From JBCBKZ01 sp039026975 (lineage in GTDB: Bacteria; Bacteroidota; Bacteroidia; J057): a stretch of DNA of 16,185 nucleotides. Below the pieces are notes generated by a model, which was given only the letters and a program-made list of their open reading frames with translations, did not search any database and was not told the DNA's origin. Shown piece after piece: positions 6,576 through 14,185 of the stretch (the first letter of the stretch is position 1; each line of letters begins with the position of its first letter). The translations under genes and the position numbers were made by a program. The DNA lies in NCBI GenBank assembly GCA_039026975.1, contig JBCCLI010000117.1:1-16185 (forward strand), written 5' to 3'.

Positions 6576-9194
6576 TTACTGTAACTTTCTGGCTTTTAAT
6601 TCTCCAAGGAGAACATTGTCTGAGTTTTGAAGGGTAATTAGCTCATAGGTACCCCCGCCCTTTTCAGAGAGTTTCTTGAGTTTAGGGGTAGCGTCTTTGG
6701 AGGAATTAAAATCAAAGACGGATAGGTGAATATCCTTCTCCAGCCCTTCAGTTATTTTCTTTTGGGTGTCTCTGGAAACGGGAAACTTTCCATCTGTAGC
6801 CAAGATGATTCTGTTATTTCCTCTTTGAATGAAATTTTCTTTGGCTACGCTGTAGGCCAATTGTAATCCCTCGTCTCCATTGGTTTGTCCACCCGAGCGG
6901 AGGGAGGAAATGGTACTTTTCACTACCTCTTTATTGTCCATAGAAGTGGGAGGGAGGGCTACACGGGCCTTACCGGAGTACACGATAATAGATACCTCAT
7001 CCTGCTCTCTTAATATGGGCACCAACTTCAAGAAAGATTCTTTTAAGAGCCCTAATCTACCCCTTCCATTCATTGAGGCTGAGACATCCAGCAGTAGCAC
7101 AAGATTGACGGGTGCATATCCTGCCATGGTGCTGAAGTCCTTAACATCAGACACAAAATCTATGTCTATGGTAATGGAGGCGGCCTGACGGGGCGTCAGA
7201 TCAAAGTTATAAGGTTGCTGATTGTACTTTAGCAGCCTTACCTTGGAGAGATCTGCAAATTTATTATAGTCGTCTACCATGGCATTGTAGAGAAACACAA
7301 ACTCATTAAGGGTTTGGTAGTCATCTACTATATTAGGTTCCAGCACTTCCACCTTACCCACTATCTCATAGGAGTTTTCTATGATATGTTCATAGGGATT
7401 ATGAGGGTCAGACATTTTATCTCTGCCTAATTTACGGATCCCTCGCATGAGCTTCTTCTGGTTATCTGCCAGGTAAACCGCCTGATCTTTTAGGCCTTCT
7501 ACGGGAATGTATTCTCCAGGTATTCCCAGATATTTATCCTTAAGCTTAAAGTAGATATTTTTAGCCTCTTCTATGGACTTTAGCAGCTCCAGGGAAGTCT
7601 TATACCAGGAGGTCTTGGTGCCGGAAGGCTCGTATTGATCATATACAGAATTAATCAACAGAAAGAGTTTTTCCTTTTTCTTGTCGAAGTTGTCAAAGAG
7701 GGTGATAAAGCGATACATAATCTGGTCTGATTTTTCCAGATTATCCGATTTATAGGTTTCATTTTCTACATACTCACTAAGCTCTTCCTCTAGTTCTCCT
7801 ATTTCTTCTAATAGCAAAATGATAGACTTAGCCTCCCCGGTAATCATGTCTTTGTATTCATCAGGGATGAGGTTAGCTGACTTTAGGGCTTGTTTATATA
7901 TGCCATATGGAATGGAATACTTTTGATCCTTAAGATAAGTTAAGGAAACGTTATGCTCATATTTCTTAAAATCTATGCCTTGGTAGTAATCTGCATGTAG
8001 CTTATAGTTTTTGATATCTTGCTGAAGGAAGCGATTACTCTGGACGGCGTCATTGGTAAAATCTATGAAGCTATTCATGGCCAGGATCATCCCTCTAGGC
8101 ATTTCTTCCTTGGAAGATCTATCCTGATTCACATACATTTCCTCCACCTCATAAGCCAGGCTATCAAACATCTCCGAAGAGAAGGAGGGGGGCTCGTAAG
8201 AACTTGGGCTTACCTCAAAGCGGCCTTGCTGCACGAACTGGGGGATAAACCCTCTGTTTTGTTTAGCCGCAGCTTCCACAAACTGATTATAGGTCTCCAG
8301 GAGAGAGCGGTTCACTAGTTCATGAAAGTCCAGGTATAATTCATTATAGACATCCCTTCTTATTTTTCCGTAAAGAGAGAACTCTGCATTGGCGGAAGAG
8401 AGTCGCTTCTTGATTCTTACTGTATGGTCTTTATAATTTCTGAATAGCAGATCCATAGGGTACCTGGGCGTACTTACTTCTCCCATCATGCTGATTAATG
8501 AATCCAGCCTTGAGATCATGGATTCCAGCTCATTAAGGGTAAGTGGGGGCGTATCCATGGAGGAGAAATAGTAGGTTTTATCCGTTATGAAGTCATAGTT
8601 ATTGACCATGATCTGATCCATCATGCTGACTGCATCTGTGTAGCTATCAGATTTCCGTTTATGCTTGAGTTTATAGTAGGCCAGGATTTCCTCCTTAAGC
8701 TTGTGCTGACTTACATCAAAACTACTAAAGGAAGACCCAAGTCTTTTGAAGAGGGAATCTGCATTAGAGAAGCCATCCATGATGAAAAGCTTGGCCTGCA
8801 GATACTTATCTAGCTGCTTGGAGAATTCTAATATGTTAGTGTAGTTGTTATCAAAGGATTCAGCTTGGGAAGTGATAGGCTCACTGGCTTTATCCTTAGC
8901 TATGACCTTCTCCAGCACCAGACGCTGGTTGGTAGCCTGGGTAATTTCCAGTAAACAGGGTAGCTCAAAATTGGCAGGCCTCCCTTCTATAACACTTTGC
9001 TTTTGTCTTTCTACTGTGATAAAGATTTTATGTAGGCAGGGAAGGCAATCATTTACGGAGGCAGATTTCTCGTTGATGTTGTAGATATACTGACGTAGGG
9101 CCTCGAACTCTTTTGGCGTCAGTTTCTGCCCCAAAGACTTCAATGGGAGCCAAAAAATGAGCAGAATAATCCAAAAGACACCAGCAAATTTCAT
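6576..9194 (-). CDS. Exported von Willebrand factor A-domain protein with a long helical N-terminal region
   Basis: This 872-residue protein has a signal peptide (residues 1-22, ending LKSLGQ) with no lipobox cysteine, so it is probably periplasmic or secreted. A short Cys-containing segment follows (C50-x-x-C53). The bulk, about residues 80-660, is polar, rich in Glu, Lys and Leu, and probably mostly alpha-helical; I recognise no family there. The C-terminal ~175 residues form a vWA domain with an intact MIDAS: D703-V-S705-A-S707, T771 in the GGQTNGDEG loop, and D801 in ATDG. Such domains bind a divalent metal and mediate protein-protein contacts. The GGQTNGDEGLQLAY loop resembles YfbK-type bacterial vWA proteins. 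It forms a tight unit with the downstream metallophosphoesterase. The 386-bp region upstream suggests it is the first gene of its operon. Confidence 0.82.
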   Translation of the reverse strand: MKFAGVFWIILLIFWLPLKSLGQKLTPKEFEALRQYIYNINEKSASVNDCLPCLHKIFITVERQKQSVIEGRPANFELPCLLEITQATNQRLVLEKVIAKDKASEPITSQAESFDNNYTNILEFSKQLDKYLQAKLFIMDGFSNADSLFKRLGSSFSSFDVSQHKLKEEILAYYKLKHKRKSDSYTDAVSMMDQIMVNNYDFITDKTYYFSSMDTPPLTLNELESMISRLDSLISMMGEVSTPRYPMDLLFRNYKDHTVRIKKRLSSANAEFSLYGKIRRDVYNELYLDFHELVNRSLLETYNQFVEAAAKQNRGFIPQFVQQGRFEVSPSSYEPPSFSSEMFDSLAYEVEEMYVNQDRSSKEEMPRGMILAMNSFIDFTNDAVQSNRFLQQDIKNYKLHADYYQGIDFKKYEHNVSLTYLKDQKYSIPYGIYKQALKSANLIPDEYKDMITGEAKSIILLLEEIGELEEELSEYVENETYKSDNLEKSDQIMYRFITLFDNFDKKKEKLFLLINSVYDQYEPSGTKTSWYKTSLELLKSIEEAKNIYFKLKDKYLGIPGEYIPVEGLKDQAVYLADNQKKLMRGIRKLGRDKMSDPHNPYEHIIENSYEIVGKVEVLEPNIVDDYQTLNEFVFLYNAMVDDYNKFADLSKVRLLKYNQQPYNFDLTPRQAASITIDIDFVSDVKDFSTMAGYAPVNLVLLLDVSASMNGRGRLGLLKESFLKLVPILREQDEVSIIVYSGKARVALPPTSMDNKEVVKSTISSLRSGGQTNGDEGLQLAYSVAKENFIQRGNNRIILATDGKFPVSRDTQKKITEGLEKDIHLSVFDFNSSKDATPKLKKLSEKGGGTYELITLQNSDNVLLGELKARKLQ

Positions 9195-9580
9195 AACAAA
9201 AGCGTGGACAATTCAATCCGTAGTCCTATATCAGAAATCGTTTGTTTGTAATTACGGAATGGTACCCAATACTATCAACGTATTAATCACATAAACTTAC
9301 ACCTATCTAGTGGTAATGAGTAACAATATTTGTTGAGAGGTGCTAATTTCTGCTTTATCCGTCTGATACTAATGAAATACCCTTAAAACAACTATTCATT
9401 TGTCGCAGGAAAGGATTCCTGAAAAGCAGAGCAAGAGGGAATTGAATGATTAGTGAGTAATATATTAATATTATTTCTTATTAAAGCTATTATAGAAACA
9501 AAAAAAGTACGAATTAGAGAATACCCATAAGATGATAATTGTGGAAATTCTCATATATACATGAGACTTATGCAGCTCGT
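9195..9580. other. 386-bp intergenic region with two small inverted repeats
   Basis: No coding frame is supported here. It separates the Lnb gene's stop from the vWA gene's start, so it should hold the vWA promoter and the end of the Lnb transcript. A perfect 6-bp hairpin, CAGGAA-AGGA-TTCCTG, is at 9406-9421. The minus strand has TAAGTTTA near 9291-9298, close to the -7 consensus, but no TTTG at the right spacing. The part from about 9455 to 9530 is very A+T rich. Confidence 0.5.
9549..9566 (-). terminator. Weak hairpin after the Lnb stop codon
   Basis: The minus strand reads TCTCAT-GTATAT-ATGAGA followed by ATTTCC, about 15 bases after the Lnb stop. The stem is six perfect pairs, but it is A+T rich and the T tract is poor. 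It may be a weak terminator or a 3' stabilising hairpin. Confidence 0.3.
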
Positions 9581-10786
9581 TTAAGATTCTGTGGGAGCAG
9601 GGGCGTGTAGCTGCCACTGGTGAATGGTTCTAAGACCTATCAAAATGGTGAGAGGTAAGCCTGCAGAGGGTAGGTCTTGTGGAATAAAAAACCAGCTTAG
9701 CACCAATAAGCCCAGTAAGATGGAAGAATACAGGAGGTAAGTTCTCACCCACTCAGGCAAACGAGAAGCCAAAAGGTAACCGGCAGGGATAAGATGGGTG
9801 GGAAGTAACCATAGTAAATTGAGGTTCATTTTAGTCACCCTATGCTCAGTACCTACCCACATAAAGAGTAGAACCATCCCAGCTAATCCTATGATGGTAA
9901 ATAATACACCATCTATTTTAGGGAGAATAGGACTATTTCTGAGCGACCAACTTATAATCAGGTAGGCAAGGGCCAGAATGACGCTGAATAGTTCCGGCCA
10001 AAGGTGAAACGCTTTCTTATCTTCTGTAGGATAAGCTTGGTATGCTATAGACTCGTACTTCACTAGAGGCACTTCTTTCCCCTCTTTCATGATGGTGGAG
10101 TGCTTCAGTGTCTCATACAGGTATTTAGGATGGAACGTATACTCTTGGTTTTCCATTTTGGCATCTGTAGGAAGGCCAAGAATGAGATCTAACCCAAAAT
10201 CCATCCATGGTTTCTGGGTAATACTACCTTCTATGGCATCTCGGAAACTGACTGCCGGATCTGGGGTAGGATAAGTCCAGCTTGCGGCATCTACCAGGGT
10301 GTTCTCCAGGCCTTGTTGTATCCTTGTAGCACAGTTATCAAACAGGAAATCATATCTATAGAATCGTTTATCAGGCCGCATATTATCTTCCAGAAATTCA
10401 TAGATAGCCTGTTTTTGGGACTGGTTGAGGTTGAGTACCTGTTGCTGAACTGTCTGGTTATAGTAATGATATACCCTGAGAAACTCCTCTAAGCTTTCAG
10501 TAGACAGCATATACAGCAATTTTCCTCTGGCAAACTTCAGGTAAAAATTAGGTGTGCGGAAATTGAAGGTGCCATAATTATAGATTTTTTCTATGCGGTT
10601 CACGGGGTCCCATACCATAATAGAGCTATGACCCCAGCTTTGATACATCTGTGGACCGGGCTCACAGGTCATCACGCTGATCTCAGCAGAGGAGGACAGG
10701 GTATCCACCAGGGTAGATTGGGAGTATATTTGCTGGAATGAAAGGAGAAGTATAGTAAGAATGACTACCTGTATGCGCTTATTCAT
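9581..10786 (-). CDS. lnb: Lnb-type lipoprotein N-acyltransferase (DUF4105 domain plus 5-TM region)
   Basis: The family transfers an acyl chain to the N-terminal cysteine of lipoproteins in Bacteroidota, replacing Lnt. The N-terminal periplasmic domain (DUF4105/Lnb_N) has SWGHSSIMV with a conserved His and YDFLFDNCATR with the likely catalytic Cys. Counted from the start used here these are H53 and C152. After it come about five hydrophobic segments in the C-terminal third, with a conserved-looking EHRVTKMNLNLLWLLP between the second and third. That architecture matches full-length Lnb rather than a stand-alone DUF4105 protein. I prefer the ATG at 10786 because it gives a clean signal peptide (MNKRIQVVILTILLL). 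An in-frame ATG at 10804 would add six residues with no clear role. With the preferred start the gene overlaps the upstream stop by 8 bases (ATGAATAA), indicating translational coupling. Paralogues of this family can exist in one genome, so the exact orthology is inferred. Confidence 0.82.
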   Translation of the reverse strand: MNKRIQVVILTILLLSFQQIYSQSTLVDTLSSSAEISVMTCEPGPQMYQSWGHSSIMVWDPVNRIEKIYNYGTFNFRTPNFYLKFARGKLLYMLSTESLEEFLRVYHYYNQTVQQQVLNLNQSQKQAIYEFLEDNMRPDKRFYRYDFLFDNCATRIQQGLENTLVDAASWTYPTPDPAVSFRDAIEGSITQKPWMDFGLDLILGLPTDAKMENQEYTFHPKYLYETLKHSTIMKEGKEVPLVKYESIAYQAYPTEDKKAFHLWPELFSVILALAYLIISWSLRNSPILPKIDGVLFTIIGLAGMVLLFMWVGTEHRVTKMNLNLLWLLPTHLIPAGYLLASRLPEWVRTYLLYSSILLGLLVLSWFFIPQDLPSAGLPLTILIGLRTIHQWQLHAPAPTES

Positions 10787-12104
10787 GGCCGGGATTACTG
10801 TCATTGTATGTTTGCATCATCCAGTCATCATTATGAAATGAACTGGGAAATAATAATTGCTTCGGTAGAATTCTGAACAATATAGGCAATGTGAGGAAAC
10901 TTCCAGGCATCATAAATAAGGCAAAAGCGGGAATGGTCTTGAGAATATCTATTAACTGCGCCCTTACCTTTTCCTTCTCAAAAGGGGTAAGCTCAGTGGA
11001 AGCGGACTTAGCCAATAGCTTCATGACTTCTCTGCTTTCTGTTAGCTCACGCTGAATTCTCCTGTGGTTCTTTCGTACAATAATGCTCATTCTCCTCACA
11101 AAGCGCTCACTTACCTTCTGGTAGTTTTCTTTCTGTTGTAAATAATATACCTCCTCCCAGTTCTCCACCACAAAACTCTCTATGGACAGTATGGAGTGGG
11201 AAACGTCCTGCTTGGTGAGCTTTAGCCGCTCACTCAGGGCATGTATGAAGCTATCTTCTGTAGTGGTAGTTCTGATATTAGAGTAAATAGCCAGTATAGC
11301 CAACTCCAGAAAATACTTCCTTAATATCCAGTTATCTACTTGCTGAAAATCCAGGTCTTCCAGGCTAAGCGGTTTTTCCATATAGGTTCTGGCCTCTTTC
11401 TTTTGGAAGGGGTCTAGCTTAGCAGACTGAAGGAAGTAGTTATAAAGCTTTAATTCCTCTTTATCCACCTGTCCGTCTGCCCATGAGGCCGCCGCCAATA
11501 ACTTAAGGATAGACATCCTGACATTGGTTTTTTGCTGGATGAGATGGCGTATGTCCAGGTGGTTTTTATACTCTGCCCACTTGGTATAATAAACCAAATC
11601 CAGGAATAGCAGGATATTATGAAAAAAACCTGTCCAAAAGCTGTCCCAAGAAGGGGGGACACTGGTGCGATCATCCAGAATAGATTCAAGCCTGTATAGG
11701 TTCTCTCTCTCTTTACCCCTACTCATTTTAGGCTCCCGCTTGTACTTGAAAAAGGTCTGCTGATAAAAATAGGTCAGTTCATCTACCAGCACAGGAATGG
11801 TGCTAGCCATATCAGCGGAAGAACCGTGCTGCCTAAGGTAAATAAACATACCACTCTGGAGGAGGCACTCTACCAGTAGCACCTTAATCTTATTTTTTTC
11901 ATCCCAGTAGGGAGCTAGTGGGTGGGTGTAGTCTTCTATGCGGAGCGGGTGCCCATACATGAGACCCGTAGGCTGAACGATATTATATAGAAACTCCTCC
12001 CCACTTAGGCTCATATTGATATCCTCAAGGGAAATAGCTCCCCTTAGGACCGGAGCCCTGAATTCCAGATACTTTTTAAGCCATCCTCTTTCGTTGGGAT
12101 TCAT
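10779..12104 (-). CDS. LETM1-related biofilm-associated protein (TerB domain plus LETM1-like C-terminus)
   Basis: This 441-residue protein has no signal peptide. Residues ~195-315 form a TerB-type all-helical domain, recognisable by LKLLAAASWADGQVDKEE with its acidic turn. Residues ~371-423 match the LETM1-like region: PFEKEKVRAQLIDILKTIPA, then FALFMMPGSFLTLPILFRILPK, then LLFPSSF. This is the pattern of the mitochondrial LETM1 family around its membrane segment. Bacteroidota homologues with this pairing are annotated as LETM1-related biofilm-associated proteins. The basic linker at 325-355 (RFVRRMSIIVRKNHRRIQRE) may lie along the membrane face. The N-terminal ~190 residues are not recognised. 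It is the first gene of an operon with the Lnb gene, whose start overlaps its stop. Involvement in ion homeostasis or envelope function is inference. The TerB fold alone does not imply tellurite resistance. Confidence 0.8.
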   Translation of the reverse strand: MNPNERGWLKKYLEFRAPVLRGAISLEDINMSLSGEEFLYNIVQPTGLMYGHPLRIEDYTHPLAPYWDEKNKIKVLLVECLLQSGMFIYLRQHGSSADMASTIPVLVDELTYFYQQTFFKYKREPKMSRGKERENLYRLESILDDRTSVPPSWDSFWTGFFHNILLFLDLVYYTKWAEYKNHLDIRHLIQQKTNVRMSILKLLAAASWADGQVDKEELKLYNYFLQSAKLDPFQKKEARTYMEKPLSLEDLDFQQVDNWILRKYFLELAILAIYSNIRTTTTEDSFIHALSERLKLTKQDVSHSILSIESFVVENWEEVYYLQQKENYQKVSERFVRRMSIIVRKNHRRIQRELTESREVMKLLAKSASTELTPFEKEKVRAQLIDILKTIPAFALFMMPGSFLTLPILFRILPKQLLFPSSFHNDDWMMQTYNDSNPGHE

Positions 12105-12179
12105 ATGGAGTTTTCGCCTACTTCTTGTTGTTTACAGGATAAAACCATGTGAATCTGATCCTGTTTTCCATGAGCTATA

Positions 12180-12209
12180 CAAACTTATCTGATTAATTCA
12201 GAAAGCAAA
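12180..12209 (-). promoter_or_regulatory. Bacteroidota housekeeping promoter of the LETM1-related/Lnb operon
   Basis: The minus strand has TTTG (12206-12209), an 18-base spacer, and TAAGTTTG (12180-12187), a perfect match to the Bacteroidota -7 consensus TAnnTTTG. It lies about 75 bases upstream of the ATG, giving a leader of roughly 65-70 nt. I see no competing promoter between it and the gene. Confidence 0.65.
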
Positions 12210-12299
12210 CAGTATATAAACGAAAATCACTATTAATTTTATTTTTTATGAGCTAGATGAAATTTTCAACAGCCCAAATAAGTGTGTTAATAGAAGTGT

Positions 12300-12334
12300 A
12301 CAGCCCTGCTGATCCTCGTGATCAGCAGGGCTGT
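12300..12334. terminator. 15-bp perfect hairpin behind the DUF2911 gene
   Basis: ACAGCCCTGCTGATC pairs perfectly with GATCAGCAGGGCTGT around a CTCGT loop. It starts 24 bases after the stop of the minus-strand DUF2911 gene, the usual terminator position. The better T tract (TTTT at 12334-12337) lies on the plus-strand side, where no gene reads toward it. On the minus strand the stem is followed by ACACTTCTATT. It is probably the terminator of the DUF2911 gene and insulates the downstream promoter at 12180-12209. Confidence 0.7.
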
Positions 12335-12358
12335 TTTCTGTGTGTGCTTAAAGGGGGC

Positions 12359-13483
12359 CTATCCTTCTAAGGAGTCAATATTAGACTGGATAAATCCTTT
12401 ATAGCCTGCGGGCGCTGTCTCTAACGCTTTTTTATAGGAATCTCTAGCCTTCTGCATTTCGCCTTTAGCTTTTTGACCTGCTCCCACTCCCAGATGACTG
12501 AGCCAGTTATCAGGAAATTTTTCACTTAAGGCATTAAATGTCTGTACAGCCAGATCTACCTCTTCCATACTAAGGAGGCCATTACCCATTTGGTATAATT
12601 GTACTGGGGTAGCTTTTTCAGCTAGGGTCATGGCCAGGGTCTTAGCAGAAGCCTCCTTTTCACCATTCTTGATTTCCAACATAGCTTTAGTAGACAGAGT
12701 AGTAAAGTTAGCCTCTCCTATGAATGGTTGGCTGACAGATTGTTCTGCCCATGCTAAGCCCTGTGTGAGCGCTATATCATTCTGTAGACAGAAGGTAGCC
12801 GCCGTATTGAAGCCTTGCCAGGTAAACCCTGCAGACCCTTGTAAATCATCCTTCATCTTGGCTATGTAGAGTTCCATAGCATTAGGAACGCTGATGGTAA
12901 GCGGGATAGCTTTATTCTCCCAAAACAAGGCTAAGACAGCCGTGTCCAGCTTTCTCTCCGTGAATTCATAGGTCAGATACTCATGAAAAGGCGCTTCCTT
13001 GGGAGATACCTCTACCCTGAGCACATCATTTTCTTCTTCATAATAATAGCTGCCCCAGCCGGTGGTTTCTTCCGAGAAGATCATTTCCCAGGCTTCATTT
13101 TCAAGGGGCAGAATGTGAAATCCATAGCTCCCGGCAGCCAGATCTTTTCCTTCTACCAGGACATCGTGGCTAAAGGTGATAATAGTATTTTCATTAGCAC
13201 CTGCTCTCCAGGGAGCTGCGGTAGCTGTCCCATATCCCTGGGTATTCTTGAAATCAGTGGTACCATAGGGAACTACTTTTCCCCATATTCCTCCTTCTCT
13301 TCCTGCCACATCAGGACTACTGTAGGTAACGGTAACTTTTACCAGCCCAAGGTATTGGCTGACTTCACTGATCTGATTTCCCCCACTTGGCGGTAATACT
13401 ATGGACTGCTGGGCAAAGCTGGATAGAGCAGTACTGAGTAGACATACTAAACATGTCCGAATGAAGATAGTAGAGTGTTGCAT
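12359..13483 (-). CDS. Exported DUF2911 protein with C-terminal TPR repeats
   Basis: This 374-residue protein has a signal peptide (residues 1-24, cut after SSFA). A DUF2911 domain covers roughly 28-190, with the family's stretches TYSSPDVAGREGGIWGK, VPYG, PWRAGANENTIITFSHDV and GKDLAAGSYGFHILP. DUF2911 is common in Bacteroidota and is predicted to be a beta-rich extracytoplasmic domain of unknown biochemical role. The C-terminal half is helical. It contains at least one or two tetratricopeptide-like repeats at about 303-374 (AVQTFNALSEKFPDN and GEMQKARDSYKKALETAP). The gene is a single transcription unit by position, with a strong hairpin after it and 150 bp before it. No operon partner is evident. 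Confidence 0.88.
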   Translation of the reverse strand: MQHSTIFIRTCLVCLLSTALSSFAQQSIVLPPSGGNQISEVSQYLGLVKVTVTYSSPDVAGREGGIWGKVVPYGTTDFKNTQGYGTATAAPWRAGANENTIITFSHDVLVEGKDLAAGSYGFHILPLENEAWEMIFSEETTGWGSYYYEEENDVLRVEVSPKEAPFHEYLTYEFTERKLDTAVLALFWENKAIPLTISVPNAMELYIAKMKDDLQGSAGFTWQGFNTAATFCLQNDIALTQGLAWAEQSVSQPFIGEANFTTLSTKAMLEIKNGEKEASAKTLAMTLAEKATPVQLYQMGNGLLSMEEVDLAVQTFNALSEKFPDNWLSHLGVGAGQKAKGEMQKARDSYKKALETAPAGYKGFIQSNIDSLEG

Positions 13484-13590
13484 ATGTTTGGGTTAGGGTG
13501 ATACATAGAAAGAAGAAAATAGGCAGAAATTCTTAGGAGAATGATACTGTTCTGCCAATTCCAGAAAATCCTGGATCAGCTTCAGATTTT

Positions 13591-13604
13591 GGGATACGTA
13601 TCCC
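13591..13604. promoter_or_regulatory. 14-bp perfect palindrome upstream of the DUF2911 gene
   Basis: GGGATACGTATCCC is a spacerless perfect palindrome located 108 bases upstream of the DUF2911 start and 30 bases after the stop of the preceding gene. A weaker dyad, TCCAG-AAAATC-CTGGA, lies at 13560-13575. The 14-bp site could bind a dimeric regulator. It could also form part of the end of the preceding transcript, but it lacks a hairpin loop and a T tract. Confidence 0.35.
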
Positions 13605-13633
13605 GCCCACATAGACCACTACTTCCCAAAGAA

Positions 13634-14017
13634 TTAGCAGTTTTCTGCTTCATCAGGCGTAGCCAATTCCCAGAAGGTGTCAGCCTTATCTTCTACCCTT
13701 CCTTTACAGGGAAAATCTTTTTCTATCAATAAAGAAAGAGTCTCTCCACTGGGCAAGGATAAAGATGTGGCTATGCCTACTTCCTGACTTTGGGTCCATT
13801 CATGGGCCATGTTTGTGGGAAGCATAACCCGTATGTCATTCTCCTGAAAAGATACGTTGATTTCTGTTTCTCCTACCTCATGACTGAGGGTGTAGGAAAG
13901 GGAACTGCCATTAGGGAAGTCTACTTTTTCTGTGAGAATATGTTCTTTTTCCAGGGTTAAGACTTCAGACCTTCTCAGCCTCAGCCTAATGCTATTGTGG
14001 GTAGTCCTTAACTTCAT
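13634..14017 (-). CDS. Conserved hypothetical protein, DUF7009-like (127 aa)
   Basis: This small cytoplasmic protein has no signal peptide or membrane segment. The N-terminus MKLRTTHNSIRLRLRRSEV resembles a conserved Bacteroidota family of about 120-130 residues with a basic NSIRxRLxxSEV opening. The family also carries a C-terminal LLIEKDFPCKGRVEDKAD motif; in relatives this reads roughly LIEKDFxCLxxRxxED. That pattern fits the DUF7009 family as I remember it. Two cysteines lie near the end (FPC and the terminal ENC). The predicted fold is mostly beta. The function is unknown. It has its own promoter 30-60 bases upstream and is bounded by a strong terminator, so it is probably monocistronic. 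Confidence 0.7.
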   Translation of the reverse strand: MKLRTTHNSIRLRLRRSEVLTLEKEHILTEKVDFPNGSSLSYTLSHEVGETEINVSFQENDIRVMLPTNMAHEWTQSQEVGIATSLSLPSGETLSLLIEKDFPCKGRVEDKADTFWELATPDEAENC

Positions 14018-14048
14018 CTGTCTTTAGGTAGGATTGGATATCTGCATA

Positions 14049-14079
14049 GAAAGGTAGGGAGAAGCAGAGGGAATTCAAA
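14049..14079 (-). promoter_or_regulatory. Promoter of the DUF7009-like gene
   Basis: The minus strand has TTTG (14076-14079), a 19-base spacer and TACCTTTC (14049-14056), one mismatch from TAnnTTTG. It lies about 32 bases upstream of the ATG and directly downstream of a rho-independent terminator, which is where an independent promoter would be needed. Confidence 0.55.
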
Positions 14080-14093
14080 CCGTCCTGATACCC

Positions 14094-14118
14094 AAAAAGG
14101 CCCCGAATGATCGGAGCC
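14094..14118 (-). terminator. Rho-independent terminator of the Hsp70-like/pseudokinase gene
   Basis: The minus strand reads GGCTCCGA-TCAT-TCGGGGCC followed directly by TTTTT. The stem is eight pairs including one G-U wobble, with a four-base loop. This is the canonical intrinsic-terminator layout and stands 67 bases after the stop codon at 14186. Confidence 0.85.
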
Positions 14119-14138
14119 CCTTCCAATACTAATACACA

Positions 14139-14166
14139 CTGTTTTACCTGAGAATAGGTAAAACAG
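14139..14166 (-). terminator. 11-bp perfect hairpin directly after the stop codon
   Basis: CTGTTTTACCT pairs perfectly with AGGTAAAACAG across a six-base loop. It stands 19 bases after the stop of the pseudokinase gene and just before the canonical terminator. It has no good T tract on the minus strand (GTGTGTATT follows). It may be a first pause or terminator hairpin, or a 3' stabilising structure. Confidence 0.5.
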
Positions 14167-14185
14167 CTTTCATTAATCTGATAGA

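Noticed and set aside
6045..9194. Frameshift or sequencing error joining the vWA and phosphoesterase genes
   Set aside because: Both genes are full length for their domains and the break is a clean in-phase stop followed by a plausible TTG. An indel would have changed the frame, so only a base substitution could have created it, and there is no sign of an error.
11450..11689. Minus-strand 79-codon frame in an alternative frame of the LETM1-related gene
   Set aside because: It lies wholly inside the TerB-containing coding region in another frame, with no independent support.
10779..12104. Tellurite resistance determinant
   Set aside because: Only a TerB-like domain is present. No TerC, TerD or TerZ genes are nearby, and the LETM1-like C-terminus points to the LETM1-related family instead.
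13541..13732. Plus-strand 63-codon frame over the gap before the DUF2911 gene
   Set aside because: It runs into the antisense of the conserved end of the DUF7009-like gene and includes the palindrome and dyad; the composition is not protein-like.
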